DNA from: Vibrio cholerae
GTDB taxonomy: Bacteria; Actinomycetota; Actinomycetes; Actinomycetales; Micrococcaceae
Direction: 5' to 3'
DNA: 64,000 nucleotides
Assembly (NCBI GenBank): GCA_009728235.1
Contig: WNZI01000003.1
Span: 121,717 to 185,716, forward strand
How positions within the stretch are numbered: the stretch's first letter is position 1; every line of letters starts with the position of its first letter. The notes under the pieces were generated by a model. The model saw only the letters and a list, made by a program, of their open reading frames with translations, did not search any database and was not told where the DNA came from. Positions 16,887 to 25,494 of this stretch are shown here, piece after piece. Position numbers and translations under genes: made by a program.

Positions 16887-17684
16887 TCAGAGCGTGCGCC
16901 AGTCCCCGCTCGTGAGGTGGGAGCCCGCCTGTGGGCCCATCAGGAGCATCCCGCCGTCCACGACGAACGAAGCGCCGTTGACATAGCTGGAGGCGCCGGA
17001 CGCGAGGAAGGCCACGACATCCGCGATCTCCTCCGGAGCTCCCGGGCGGCCCAGGGGGATCCCGGGGCGGTCCATGGTGTGAGGATCCTGTTCCTCCGAA
17101 TCGTTCATCGGAGTGTTGATCTCACCGGGCAGCACGGCGTTCGCGGTGATCCCGCGGTCCGCGAGTTCGAGCGCGATGGTCCGGATCAGTCCGCCCAGCC
17201 CGTGCTTCGAGGCATCGTAGGCCGCGGAGCCGACGCGCGGCTGCTCCTGGTGGACGCTGGTGACCGCGATGATCCGGCCGCCCCTGCCGCCGTCGATCAT
17301 GTGCCGTGCGGCGCGCTGGATGCAGACGAAGGCGCCGTCGAGGTTGGCGCCCATCGTGCCGCGCCAGGTGTCCCAGTCCGTGTCCATGAACATGGTGCCG
17401 CCGTTGACGCCCGCATTGTTCACGAAGACGTCGAGCCCGCCCAGCTCCTCCGCCAGCTGGTCGACGACATCTCCGCAGGCGGGTGCGTCCGTGGTGTCGA
17501 GGCGCGCGACAGCCGCCCGTACACCCTTCTCGCGGACGAGGCGTGCCGTCTCCTCGGCGCCCTCCTCGTCCGAGTGCCAGGTCACCCCGACGTCGCATCC
17601 CGCCGCAGCGAGGGCGACGGCTGTGGCGCGCCCGATGCCTGAGTCTGATCCGGTGACGATTGCTGTGCTCGGTGTGAAGTCCAT
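16887..17684 (-). CDS. SDR-family oxidoreductase
   Basis: 265-residue classical SDR. Cofactor motif TGSDSGIG (residues 11-18), NNAGVNGG at about 88, catalytic Ser in AVTSVHQEQ and Tyr-x3-Lys in AAYDASKHG. The sequence after strand 2 (VTWHSDEEGAEET) resembles FabG/glucose-1-dehydrogenase-like proteins that use NADP(H). C-terminus SFVVDGGMLLMGPQ. ATG at 17684 has GGAGG upstream. No pathway partner is adjacent, so the substrate is unknown. Confidence 0.88.
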   Translation of the reverse strand: MDFTPSTAIVTGSDSGIGRATAVALAAAGCDVGVTWHSDEEGAEETARLVREKGVRAAVARLDTTDAPACGDVVDQLAEELGGLDVFVNNAGVNGGTMFMDTDWDTWRGTMGANLDGAFVCIQRAARHMIDGGRGGRIIAVTSVHQEQPRVGSAAYDASKHGLGGLIRTIALELADRGITANAVLPGEINTPMNDSEEQDPHTMDRPGIPLGRPGAPEEIADVVAFLASGASSYVNGASFVVDGGMLLMGPQAGSHLTSGDWRTL

Positions 17685-17736
17685 ACCTCCATCCTTCGCA
17701 CCGGGATCGTCGGCCCGCAAGGGAATTCTGGTGCCA

Positions 17737-17780
17737 CGAACAGCAGTACCCCGGGCGGGGGCCCGGGGTACTGCTGTTCG
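17737..17780 (-). terminator. Very long perfect hairpin downstream of hsp20
   Basis: 20-bp arms, 17737-17756 and 17761-17780, fully complementary around a GGGG loop. It begins 10 nt after the hsp20 stop on the minus strand and is much stronger than a usual terminator. It may also stabilise the mRNA 3' end. Confidence 0.85.
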
Positions 17781-17789
17781 AGCAGGGAG

Positions 17790-18251
17790 CTACGCCTCGA
17801 CCGCGTCCTGGCGTCGCTCCGACGATGCGACCGCAGTCGATTCGACGGGCGTCTCGCCGCTGACGATCTCGATCTTGCGGGGCTTGGCCCGCTCGCTGAC
17901 CGGGATGGTCACGCTGAGCACACCGTTCTCGTAGCGGGCGGAGATCCCCTCGGTGTCGACGCCCTGGCCCAGGTTGAGCTGGCGCAGGAACGAACCGCTC
18001 TCGCGCTCGCGGGTCAGCCACTTGACTCCCTCGGCGCTGCGCAGGGTGCGCTCCGCGCGGATGGTCAGGAGCTGGCCGTCGACGTCGATGTCGACCGATC
18101 CGGGATCGATGCCCGGCAGGTCCGCCGAGAGGATGTAGTGGTCCTTCTCGCGGTACAGGTCCATCGGCATGAGGCGAAGCCCGGAACGGGGGTCCAGCAG
18201 GGCGCCGGCAACGCGGTCCAGCTCGCGGAATGGATCGAATTTCATGGCCAC
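17790..18251 (-). CDS. hsp20: Small heat-shock protein, Hsp20/alpha-crystallin
   Basis: 153-residue ATP-independent holdase chaperone. The alpha-crystallin domain spans about residues 35-130 (YILSADLPGIDPGSVDIDVD, LTIRAERT, and the conserved ENGVLSVTIPV), followed by a C-terminal IEI, the IxI motif that docks on neighbouring subunits. Start GTG at 18251 is chosen because GAAGGAG sits 9 nt upstream; an ATG two codons later is the alternative. Upstream are an inverted repeat matching HAIR and a CIRCE-like repeat, so heat control by HspR and possibly HrcA is expected. Monocistronic. Confidence 0.95.
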   Translation of the reverse strand: MAMKFDPFRELDRVAGALLDPRSGLRLMPMDLYREKDHYILSADLPGIDPGSVDIDVDGQLLTIRAERTLRSAEGVKWLTRERESGSFLRQLNLGQGVDTEGISARYENGVLSVTIPVSERAKPRKIEIVSGETPVESTAVASSERRQDAVEA

Positions 18252-18301
18252 TGGAAACAACTCCTTCACGTGTGCCACCGGCAGGTGGTCGGTTCTTCAA
18301 G

Positions 18302-18322
18302 GTTGAGCGCCCTTCGCTCAAC
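18302..18322 (-). promoter_or_regulatory. HAIR-like operator (HspR site) of hsp20
   Basis: GTTGAGC-N7-GCTCAAC, a perfect 7-7-7 inverted repeat. It keeps the TTGAG...CTCAA core and the spacing of the HAIR consensus CTTGAGT-N7-ACTCAAG. It would lie at about +1 to +20 of the transcript if the -10 at 18330-18335 is right. Confidence 0.7.
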
Positions 18323-18332
18323 TACGAAAATA

Positions 18333-18357
18333 TTAGCACTCTCGCGCCGAGTGCTAA
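18333..18357 (-). promoter_or_regulatory. CIRCE-like operator with 7-nt spacer over the hsp20 promoter
   Basis: TTAGCACTC-N7-GAGTGCTAA: both half-sites equal the CIRCE consensus, but the spacer is 7 instead of the canonical 9. It overlaps a possible promoter on the minus strand (TTAGCA at 18352-18357 and TAATAT at 18330-18335, spacer 16). Confidence 0.7.
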
Positions 18358-18398
18358 GGGGGGGATGTTCGCCCAGAACGAACGCCCGCAGACGCAGA

Positions 18399-18432
18399 AA
18401 GGCCCGTACCGGACATTCCCGGTACGGGCCTT
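18399..18432 (-). terminator. Terminator of tRNA-Val
   Basis: 14-bp perfect stem AAGGCCCGTACCGG/CCGGTACGGGCCTT with 6-nt loop, 28 nt past the tRNA 3' end on the minus strand, followed by TTTCTGCG. Confidence 0.85.
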
Positions 18433-18459
18433 GGTCCTGCTGGGTCGAGCCGATCCTCG

Positions 18460-18533
18460 TGCCTGCGCGGGGCCTTGATCCCCGGGCCTTCCGCGTGTGA
18501 AGCGGATGCTCTACCAGACTGAGCTACACAGGC
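18460..18533 (-). tRNA. tRNA-Val (anticodon CAC)
   Basis: 74-nt cloverleaf on the minus strand. Acceptor GCCTGTG pairs with CGCAGGC (one G-T pair), discriminator A. D arm GCTC...GAGC; anticodon stem TCCGC/GCGGA with loop TTCACAC gives CAC, reading GUG. T stem CGGGG/CCCCG with loop ATCAAGG, so position 54 is A instead of the nearly universal T. CCA is not encoded. Confidence 0.92.
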
Positions 18534-18731
18534 GAATGGTTCTCCCATAGCTTAGGCCATCCCGGCGTCGCGCCAAATTCCCGGGATGCCATGGCCCCGC
18601 CCGGTGAGTGCGGCCGCTGGCCATCGGTCCCGCGCGTCAGTAGCCTGAAGGAAAGCCTGCTGAGCATATCGCTCCGCCCAGCACACGGTCTGCTCCTCCA
18701 CCGGGACGCAGCCACGACGAAGGGACGCACC

Positions 18732-18983
18732 ATGGACAACCAGGACCTCCTGCAGCGCATTCAGGCACTCGTCCAGGAAGAGCACGAGCTCCGCGACCAG
18801 CCCCAGGACGCGGGTGCCGGGGAGGAGCACCAGGAACACGCAGCGAGGCTCAAGCGCGTCGAGGAGGAGCTCGACCAGTGTTGGGACCTGCTCCGCCAGC
18901 GCCGGGCCAAGGCCGATGCCGGCGAGGACCCGGCAGCCGCCGATGCGCGGCCGGTGAGCCAGGTGGAGGGTTACCGCCAGTAG
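18732..18983 (+). CDS. DUF2630 family protein
   Basis: 83-residue, highly charged, helical protein of unknown function. The family pattern is MDNQDLLQRIQALVQEEHEL followed by RLKRVEEELDQCWDLLRQRRAK, which predicts a short coiled coil or two-helix hairpin. ATG at 18732 follows GAAGGGA; the in-frame open stretch upstream has no start support. It stands 52 nt before the flavoprotein gene and may be co-transcribed with it. Confidence 0.8.
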   Translation: MDNQDLLQRIQALVQEEHELRDQPQDAGAGEEHQEHAARLKRVEEELDQCWDLLRQRRAKADAGEDPAAADARPVSQVEGYRQ

Positions 18984-19035
18984 GGGCGCCCGACCCCGGA
19001 GTAGTCCACATCTCCCCGACCGAAGGACCACGACC

Positions 19036-19649
19036 ATGACCATGACGGACCTCACCGCCTTCGCACTCGTCTGCAGCCTCACGCCGTCGCCCAAGCCCTC
19101 GAGCTCGGACCTGATGGCCCGGCACATCCTCGACCGGTTCGCCGAGCGGGGCATCGCGACCTCGAGCGCCCGCGTCGTCGATCACGACGTGGCTCCCGGC
19201 GTGCAGAAGGACATGGGTGACGGGGACGAGTGGCCGGCCCTGCGGGAGAAGATCCTCGCCGCCGACATCTTCGTGCTCTCCACGCCCATCTGGGTCGCCA
19301 CCCCTCGAGCCTCGCCCAGCGCGTGATGGAGCGTCTCGACGCCGACATCGCCGAGACCGATGACGAAGGCCGCCCGATCATGGCGGGGAAGGTCGCCGTC
19401 GTCGCCGTCGTCGGGAACGAGGACGGAGCCCACAAGACGGTGGCCGACATGATGCAGGGGCTGAACGATATCGGTTTCTCGCTACCGTCACAGGGCTCCA
19501 CCTACTGGGTGGGGGAAGCCATGCAGTCGGTCGACTTCAAGGACCTCGTCCAGGTGCCCGAGGTGGTCGCCACGACGACGGCGGGTGTCGTCCGTAATGC
19601 CGAGCACCTGGCCAGGCTGCTCCGCCAGGAGAACTTCCCGCTGGAGTAG
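19036..19649 (+). pseudogene. NAD(P)H-dependent flavoprotein reductase, interrupted by a -1 frameshift
   Basis: Flavodoxin-fold FMN reductase of the NADPH-dependent type. The 5' frame gives ALVCSLTPSPKPSSSDLMA (FMN phosphate loop) to ILAADIFVLSTPIWV; the family then expects GHPSSLAQRVMERLDA, which appears in the next frame and continues to the end (VVGNEDGAHKTVADMMQGL, GSTYWVGEAM). One base is missing at about 19297-19298 (GTCGCCAC where GTCGGCCAC is expected); 614 nt plus one gives 205 codons. As other genes here show the same kind of lesion, a sequencing error is likely and the true protein is about 204 residues. Confidence 0.85.
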
Positions 19650-19753
19650 CCCGCACCGAGGTATGGGTAATGCCTCGACCGCGCTAGGCTGGAGGAAATG
19701 GTGAGCCGGGAAGTCTGGTCGGCGCTTCTGTCAGCGCGCAACAAGAGGACTCC

Positions 19754-21169
19754 ATGAAACCGCAGCCCACCCCCGACGGCGCTCCGCCCGTGCCACCCCA
19801 CGGCAGCACCGTCTTCACCCGCAGCAGCTATCCCGAGCACCTGCGCATCTCCAGCATCCTCCGCAAGGAGACCGTGGGCGGCGGGTTGCTCCTCCTGGCC
19901 ACGATCGCCGCGCTGATCCTGGCCAACACAGCGGCCGCGGACGGCTACTTCGCCGTGCGCGACTTCCGCTTCGGGTACGAGCCCTGGCACCTCGACCTCA
20001 GCGTCGGCGCATGGGCGGCGGACGGATTGCTCGCCATCTTCTTCTTCCTCGCGGGGCTCGAACTGAAGCGGGAGTTCGTCGCCGGTGACCTGCGGAAGTT
20101 CGACCGCGCCATCGTCCCCGTCGCCGCGGCCGTCGGCGGCGTCGTCGTACCCGCCCTCACCTACGCGGCGATCACCTTCAGCGCAGGGCCGGAGGCGCTG
20201 CGCGGCTGGGCCATCCCCACCGCCACGGACATCGCCTTCGCCGTGGCCGTCCTGGCCGTCGTCGGGTCTTCACTGCCGAGTTCGCTGCGGATCTTCCTGC
20301 TGACGCTCGCCGTCGTCGACGACCTCCTGGCCATCAGCATCATCGCGTTCTTCTACTCCGAGGACATCCAGGCGACCCCGCTGCTCGTCGCGATCGTCCC
20401 ACTGGCCGCCTACGCCTTTGTGGCGCAGCGCTTCCCCACGTTCTTCCAGCGCCGGACCTGGGCGCCCTGGCTGATCCTGCTGCCCATCGCTTTCGTGGTG
20501 TGGGCGCTCGTGCATGCATCGGGCGTGCACGCGACGGTCGCCGGCGTGCTGCTCGGTTTCGCGATCCCCGTCCTGCCGAAGGGCACCAGGCCCGGAACCG
20601 TCGGCGTCGAGCCGATCGGGGTCGAGGACGACGACGGACCCACGCAGGCACACGACGTGACCCCCGACGGACTGGCGGACACCCTCGAGCACCGCATCCG
20701 CCCGCTGTCGGCAGGGTTCGCCGTGCCCGTCTTCGCGTTTTTCTCGGCAGGAGTGGCCATCGGCGGATTCGAGGGGCTCGTCAGCGCCCTGACCGACCCC
20801 ATCGCCGTCGGCATCATGGTGGCACTCGTGATCGGCAAGCCGGTGGGTATCCTGCTGGCCACCCTCGCCGTCACGAAGACGACGAAAGCCAGCCTCGATC
20901 CTGACCTCGACTGGGTGGACATCATCGGTGTCGCGATCCTGGCCGGAGTGGGCTTCACCGTGTCCCTGCTCATCAGTGAGCTCGGCTTCGGCCAGGGCAC
21001 ACCGGAGGACGACCACGCCAAGGTGGCGATCCTCCTCGGTTCCCTCATCGCGGCGCTCGCCGCCGCGGTCCTGCTGCGCATGCGCAACAAGCGGTACCGG
21101 GAGATCGAGGAGCGCGAGAAGATCGACGCGGATAACGACGGCATCCCCGACGTCTTCGAGGAGCGCTAG
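19754..21169 (+). CDS. nhaA: Na+/H+ antiporter NhaA
   Basis: 471-residue membrane antiporter exporting Na+ in exchange for protons, for salt and alkaline pH tolerance. Family landmarks: [20 protein letters not shown], the unwound-helix/ion-site motif [20 protein letters not shown] with its Asp pair, and [15 protein letters not shown] near the C-terminus. About eleven hydrophobic segments. The hydrophilic C-terminal tail (about 30 residues) ends [12 protein letters not shown], an acidic DxDxDG-like calcium-type loop that is unusual for NhaA. An AAGAGGA ribosome site precedes the ATG. Confidence 0.95.
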   Translation: MKPQPTPDGAPPVPPHGSTVFTRSSYPEHLRISSILRKETVGGGLLLLATIAALILANTAAADGYFAVRDFRFGYEPWHLDLSVGAWAADGLLAIFFFLAGLELKREFVAGDLRKFDRAIVPVAAAVGGVVVPALTYAAITFSAGPEALRGWAIPTATDIAFAVAVLAVVGSSLPSSLRIFLLTLAVVDDLLAISIIAFFYSEDIQATPLLVAIVPLAAYAFVAQRFPTFFQRRTWAPWLILLPIAFVVWALVHASGVHATVAGVLLGFAIPVLPKGTRPGTVGVEPIGVEDDDGPTQAHDVTPDGLADTLEHRIRPLSAGFAVPVFAFFSAGVAIGGFEGLVSALTDPIAVGIMVALVIGKPVGILLATLAVTKTTKASLDPDLDWVDIIGVAILAGVGFTVSLLISELGFGQGTPEDDHAKVAILLGSLIAALAAAVLLRMRNKRYREIEEREKIDADNDGIPDVFEER

Positions 21170-21177
21170 GCGGGGTC

Positions 21178-21435
21178 TCAGGCCCGGGTGCGGCGCCAGA
21201 GCCAGGACAGCGTCAGGACGCCGGCACTCCGGCGGAACCCGCTCCGGCCCGACAGCACCTCCAGTGCGGCCCAGACGGCCAGGCACACGGCACTGGCCAG
21301 GCGCAGGCGCTCGCGGTTCCTCTCCTCAAGTGCCATGAACGAGGCGGCGCCGAGCAGTGCCCAGCCGAGGATCGGAGCATTGGGTTTCTGGGCGATGGTC
21401 TGGCGGCCGAGGCTGTCCGTGAGGAATCCCATCAT
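21178..21435 (-). CDS. Small membrane protein translationally coupled to ku
   Basis: 85 residues, function unknown. Starts MMGFLTDSLGRQTIAQKPNA; one or two hydrophobic stretches follow (ILGWALLGAASFMALEE and LASAVCLAVWAALEVLSG), then a basic end (SWLWRRTRA). The ATG overlaps the ku stop as ATGA, so it is read from the ku mRNA. Whether it takes part in end joining or just shares the transcript cannot be told. It faces nhaA, with 8 nt between stops. Confidence 0.72.
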   Translation of the reverse strand: MMGFLTDSLGRQTIAQKPNAPILGWALLGAASFMALEERNRERLRLASAVCLAVWAALEVLSGRSGFRRSAGVLTLSWLWRRTRA

Positions 21436-22271
21436 GCGCCTTTCTTCTTGGCGGATCCGGAGCCCTTCGTGGACTCCGCCTTCTTCTCGCGGTTCTTCTC
21501 GACGCTCCGGCGCAGGGCCTCCATGAGGTCCAGCACGTTGTCGCCGTCGTCCTCGTCCTTCTCCACGCCGAAGGTCTCCTCGGTGTCGATGGTGTCCCCC
21601 TTCTCGATCTTCGCGTCGATCAGGGTGCGCAGCTGGACCTGGTACTCGTCCGTGAAGTTCTCCGGGTCGAAATCGGTGGAGAAGGAGTCGACGAGCGCGG
21701 CGGACATCTGCTTCTCCTTGGCGGAGATGCGCACCTTCTCCTCGAGGGCGGGGAAGGAGGCCTCCCGGACCTCGTCGTCCCACAGCAGGGTCTGCAGCAT
21801 CAGGACGTCCCCGCGGACCCGGAGGGCGGCGAGCCGGCTCTTCTGGCGCAGGGAGAACTGCACGATCGCCGTCCGGTCGGTCTCCTGCAGGGTCCGGCGG
21901 AGCAGCACATAGGCCTTGATGGAGGTGCTGTCGGGCTCGAGGAAGTAGGCGCGGTCGTACATGATCGGGTCGATCTGGTCGCTCGGGACGAACTCGACCA
22001 CCTCGATTTCCCGGCTCTTCTCGACGGGAAGGGAGGCGATGTCCTCATCGGTGAGCACCACGGTGTGTTCGCCGTCGTCGTAGGCCTTGTCGATGTGCTT
22101 GAAGTCCACGATCTCGCCACAGATCTCGCACCGCCGCTGGTAGCGGATCCGGCCGCCATCCTTGTCATGTACCTGGTGGAGTGAGATGTCGTGATCCTCC
22201 GTGGCGCTGTAGACCTTCACCGGTACGTTGACCAGGCCGAATGCGACCGCGCCCTTCCAGATGGCTCTCAT
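21432..22271 (-). CDS. ku: Ku homodimer, non-homologous end-joining protein
   Basis: 279-residue bacterial Ku that threads onto double-strand break ends and recruits LigD. Ku core: MRAIWKGAVAFGLVNVPVKV at the N-terminus, the zinc-type pair RRCEICGEIV, then PSDQIDPIMYDRAYFLEPD and IVQFSLRQKSRLAALRVRG. The C-terminus is a lysine-rich tail (EKNREKKAESTKGSGSAKK), known in other Ku proteins to aid DNA binding and LigD contact. Divergent from an SRPBCC gene and ligD, making a compact NHEJ locus. Confidence 0.96.
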   Translation of the reverse strand: MRAIWKGAVAFGLVNVPVKVYSATEDHDISLHQVHDKDGGRIRYQRRCEICGEIVDFKHIDKAYDDGEHTVVLTDEDIASLPVEKSREIEVVEFVPSDQIDPIMYDRAYFLEPDSTSIKAYVLLRRTLQETDRTAIVQFSLRQKSRLAALRVRGDVLMLQTLLWDDEVREASFPALEEKVRISAKEKQMSAALVDSFSTDFDPENFTDEYQVQLRTLIDAKIEKGDTIDTEETFGVEKDEDDGDNVLDLMEALRRSVEKNREKKAESTKGSGSAKKKGA

Positions 22272-22328
22272 GGGTCAAGTGAACACCAAGCAGGCTTAGT
22301 GGGCCAGAGCGGGCCTGCTGCCCACCCC

Positions 22329-22334
22329 TAGACT
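22329..22334 (+). promoter_or_regulatory. -10 element, leaderless start of the SRPBCC gene at 22341
   Basis: TAGACT ends 6 nt before the GTG start; the G-run in between is not a convincing ribosome site. Confidence 0.5.
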
Positions 22335-22340
22335 TGGGGG

Positions 22341-22835
22341 GTGACTTCCGAGACCGTAGAGCCCATCGTCAGCAAGACAACCAGCGATGACGGCACCACC
22401 GTGCTGCGGCTGGAGTTCCAGTTCGCCTTTCCACCGACCGTGCTGTGGAAACACCTCACCGATGCGGACAAGCTGAAGTACTGGTTCCCGTGCGAGATGG
22501 AGTTCGAGCCGCGCAAGGACGCCGAGATCCTCTTCCGGTACGCCGACCAGAAGCCGCTGCGCGGCGTGGTGCTCGAGGCCGCGCGTCCCTCCCTGCTGGC
22601 CTACACCTGGGAGACGGACACCCTGCGCTGGGAGCTCGCGCGGACAGGTGACAACGGCACGCAGCTGGTCCTGCACCTGACCCCCGGGAGCCCCCGGCAC
22701 TCCGCGACCATGGCCGCCGGTTGGCACCTCACCATCGCCGGGCTCGACGACTTCCTCAACAAGCGCAATCTCGGCCAGGACCCCGGCCTGTGGGACATCT
22801 ACGTGGCGCGCTACCGGGAGCAGTTCGCCGACTAG
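22341..22835 (+). CDS. SRPBCC/AHSA1-type protein between ku and ligD
   Basis: 164-residue START-like fold: LRLEFQFAFPPTVLWKHLTD, KLKYWFPCEMEF, PLRGVVLEAARPSLLAYTWE, LVLHLTPGSPRHSATMAAGW and the C-terminal helix DDFLNKRNLGQDPGLWDIY. These fit the AHSA1 (activator of Hsp90 ATPase homologue 1-like) branch, whose bacterial members usually have unknown ligands. GTG start with a -10 six nt upstream. Its place inside the NHEJ locus, 93 nt before ligD, may be chance or a co-expressed accessory. Confidence 0.85.
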   Translation: MTSETVEPIVSKTTSDDGTTVLRLEFQFAFPPTVLWKHLTDADKLKYWFPCEMEFEPRKDAEILFRYADQKPLRGVVLEAARPSLLAYTWETDTLRWELARTGDNGTQLVLHLTPGSPRHSATMAAGWHLTIAGLDDFLNKRNLGQDPGLWDIYVARYREQFAD

Positions 22836-22928
22836 GCCACCTCTGCGCGGCGCCTCGGCGGGCACCTCGGACGGGGAGAACGCCGATTGCCACTGGTGCC
22901 GCCCGGCCATCCGGTCGAGACTGGGGGA

Positions 22929-25457
22929 ATGGCCCCACCGAGCTCCGCACGGCAGCAGACCGTCACCGTCGACGGGCGCACCCTGCGGCTCTCCAACCTG
23001 GACAAGGTGCTGTATCCCGCGACGGGTACCACCAAGGCCGACGTGCTCGCCTACTACGCCGCCGTCGCCCCCCACCTGATCCGCCATGCCGGCCACCGGC
23101 CGGTGACCCGGAAGCGGTGGGTGCACGGCGTCGGCACGCCGGACGAGCCCGGCCAGGTGTTCTTCCAGAAGAACATCGACGACTCCGCCCCGGCGTGGGT
23201 GCCGCGCAGCGCCATCCAGCACAAGGACCACACGAACGTCTATCCGATGGTCAACGACGTCGCGACACTCACCTGGCTGGGGCAGATCGCGGCGATCGAG
23301 ATCCACGTGCCGCAGTGGCGTTTCACTCCCGGCGGCGCGAAAGGGAATCCCGACCGGCTGGTCCTCGACCTCGACCCGGGGCCGGGTGCCGGTCTGGTGG
23401 ACTGCGCCGAGGTGGCGCGCCTCGCGAGGCCCATCCTGCAGGACATGGGACTCGATCCCTTCCCGGTGACCAGCGGTTCGAAGGGTCTCCACCTGTACTG
23501 TGCCCTCGACGGCAGGCAGACGTCGGAGCAGGTGTCGGCCGTGGCGCACGAACTCGCCCGGGTCCTCGAGGCGGACCATCCGGACCTCGCGGTCAGCGAC
23601 ATGAAGAAGGCTCTCCGCTCGGGGAAGGTCCTGGTGGACTGGAGCCAGAACAATGCGAACAAGACGACGGTGAGCCCCTACTCGCTGAGGGGACGGTTCG
23701 AGCCCACCGTCGCAGCGCCGCGCACTTGGGAGGAGCTCGGGGATGCCGGCCTCGACCACCTGGACTATCGGCAGGTGCTCCAGCGGATCGAGTCCCTGGG
23801 TGACGTCCTCGCCCCCGCGACGACACCGGTGGCCGCGGGGGACGACGACGGCCCGGCGCCGGGAGCGCCGTCCGACCGGTTGTCCACCTATCGCGCGATG
23901 CGGGACGCGACGAGGACGCCGGAGCCCGTACCCGACTCCGTCGGGCCGGCAGGAGGGAACTCCTTCGTCATCCAGGAGCACCACGCGCGCCGGCTCCACT
24001 ACGACTTCCGGCTGGAGCGCGACGGCGTGCTCGTCTCGTGGGCCATCCCGAAGGGGCCACCGCTGACCCCCAGCAAGAACCACCTGGCCGTGCAGACCGA
24101 GGACCACCCCCTGGACTACGGCTCCTTCGCCGGATCTATTCCGAAAGGAGAATATGGGGCCGGGGAGGTGTCCATCTGGGACGCGGGTACCTACGAGCTC
24201 GAGAAGTGGCGGGACGGCAAGGAGGTCATCTGCACGCTGCACGGGAGACCTGACGGTGGTCTCGCCCTGGGCGGCACACCGATTCGTCGCTATGCGCTGA
24301 TCAACACCGGCGGCGGTCCGAACGGCAGGAGCAACTGGCTGATCCACCTCATGAAGGAGCAACCGGCCGAGGCGACGATCGAGGAGCAGGACGCCGGGCG
24401 GTCCGGGGAGGCCGGTCAGGACGCCGGGCCGACGCCGGCCCGCTCCGCGGACCTGGCTGTGGCAGTGCCCGTACCGGTCCCTGCCAAGCACCCCGGAACC
24501 GTCCGCCCCATGCTGGCGACCCTCGGCTCCGAGCATGCGATCCCCGATCCCGACGACTGGGCGTACGAGATGAAGTGGGACGGCGTCCGCTGCATCGCGA
24601 CCGTCCGGGACGGCAGGGTCACGCTCACGAGCCGCAACGGCATCGACACCACGTCCACCTACCCGGAACTCGGGGACATCCCCGACCTGCTGAATGCGAG
24701 CAGCGCGGTGCTCGACGGTGAGATCGTCGCCCTGAACGCCAGGGGCCGCCCCGACTTCGGCCTCCTGCAGACCCGCATGAAACTCACGCACCGGGCCGAG
24801 ATCGCGTCCGCCCGGAAGGACACGCCCGTACGCCTGATGCTCTTCGATCTGCTGGAACTCGACGGGAACGACCTCACCGGACTGGAGTACCGCCAGCGCC
24901 GCGACCTGCTGGAGCGTGCCGTCGACGAGGCCGCGGACGGGCATCTGCAGGTCCCCCCGGCACTCGATGCGACGCTCGGTGAGGCCGTCGAGGCGAGCCG
25001 GCAGCTCGGCCTCGAGGGCATCATGGCCAAGCGGCGGGCGAGTGACTACCAGGCCGGAGCGAGGTCGTCGTCGTGGGTGAAGATCAAGCACATCCATACA
25101 CAGGAGGTCGTCGTGGTGGGCTGGCGTCCGGGCAAGGGCAGCCGGGCGGCGAAAGTGGGATCCCTGCTCGTGGCGGTGCCCGATGGCGTCGACCTCCGTT
25201 ACGTGGGGCGCGTAGGGTCGGGTCTGACCGAGCGGGACCTCGCCGAGGTCGGTGCCCGCCTCAAGAAGCTCGCCCGCAAGACGGCGCCGCTCGATGATGT
25301 GCCCGGTGCGGACGCGTCGGACGCCCACTGGGTGCGCCCCACGCTCGTGGGAGAGGTCCAGTACAGCGAACACACGGGTTCGGGACGGCTCCGTCACCCG
25401 GTCTGGCGCGGCTGGCGTCCTGACAAGACGCCGTCCGACGTCGTCGTCGAACTCTGA
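22929..25457 (+). CDS. ligD: Multifunctional DNA ligase LigD (polymerase-phosphoesterase-ligase)
   Basis: 842-residue NHEJ enzyme with mycobacterial domain order. Polymerase/primase domain (about 1-300) with catalytic acids in [10 protein letters not shown] and the [11 protein letters not shown] motif; 3'-phosphoesterase domain (about 340-480) with [13 protein letters not shown] and [22 protein letters not shown]-dependent ligase (about 520-842) with nucleotidyl-lysine motif [26 protein letters not shown] and an OB fold ([20 protein letters not shown]). ATG at 22929 follows GGGGGA; an upstream in-frame codon at 22887 is less likely. Works with Ku (21432-22271). Confidence 0.96.
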   Translation: MAPPSSARQQTVTVDGRTLRLSNLDKVLYPATGTTKADVLAYYAAVAPHLIRHAGHRPVTRKRWVHGVGTPDEPGQVFFQKNIDDSAPAWVPRSAIQHKDHTNVYPMVNDVATLTWLGQIAAIEIHVPQWRFTPGGAKGNPDRLVLDLDPGPGAGLVDCAEVARLARPILQDMGLDPFPVTSGSKGLHLYCALDGRQTSEQVSAVAHELARVLEADHPDLAVSDMKKALRSGKVLVDWSQNNANKTTVSPYSLRGRFEPTVAAPRTWEELGDAGLDHLDYRQVLQRIESLGDVLAPATTPVAAGDDDGPAPGAPSDRLSTYRAMRDATRTPEPVPDSVGPAGGNSFVIQEHHARRLHYDFRLERDGVLVSWAIPKGPPLTPSKNHLAVQTEDHPLDYGSFAGSIPKGEYGAGEVSIWDAGTYELEKWRDGKEVICTLHGRPDGGLALGGTPIRRYALINTGGGPNGRSNWLIHLMKEQPAEATIEEQDAGRSGEAGQDAGPTPARSADLAVAVPVPVPAKHPGTVRPMLATLGSEHAIPDPDDWAYEMKWDGVRCIATVRDGRVTLTSRNGIDTTSTYPELGDIPDLLNASSAVLDGEIVALNARGRPDFGLLQTRMKLTHRAEIASARKDTPVRLMLFDLLELDGNDLTGLEYRQRRDLLERAVDEAADGHLQVPPALDATLGEAVEASRQLGLEGIMAKRRASDYQAGARSSSWVKIKHIHTQEVVVVGWRPGKGSRAAKVGSLLVAVPDGVDLRYVGRVGSGLTERDLAEVGARLKKLARKTAPLDDVPGADASDAHWVRPTLVGEVQYSEHTGSGRLRHPVWRGWRPDKTPSDVVVEL

Positions 25458-25494
25458 TCGTCGCTCGACCCGAAGAATTACCAAGGAGGCATAC

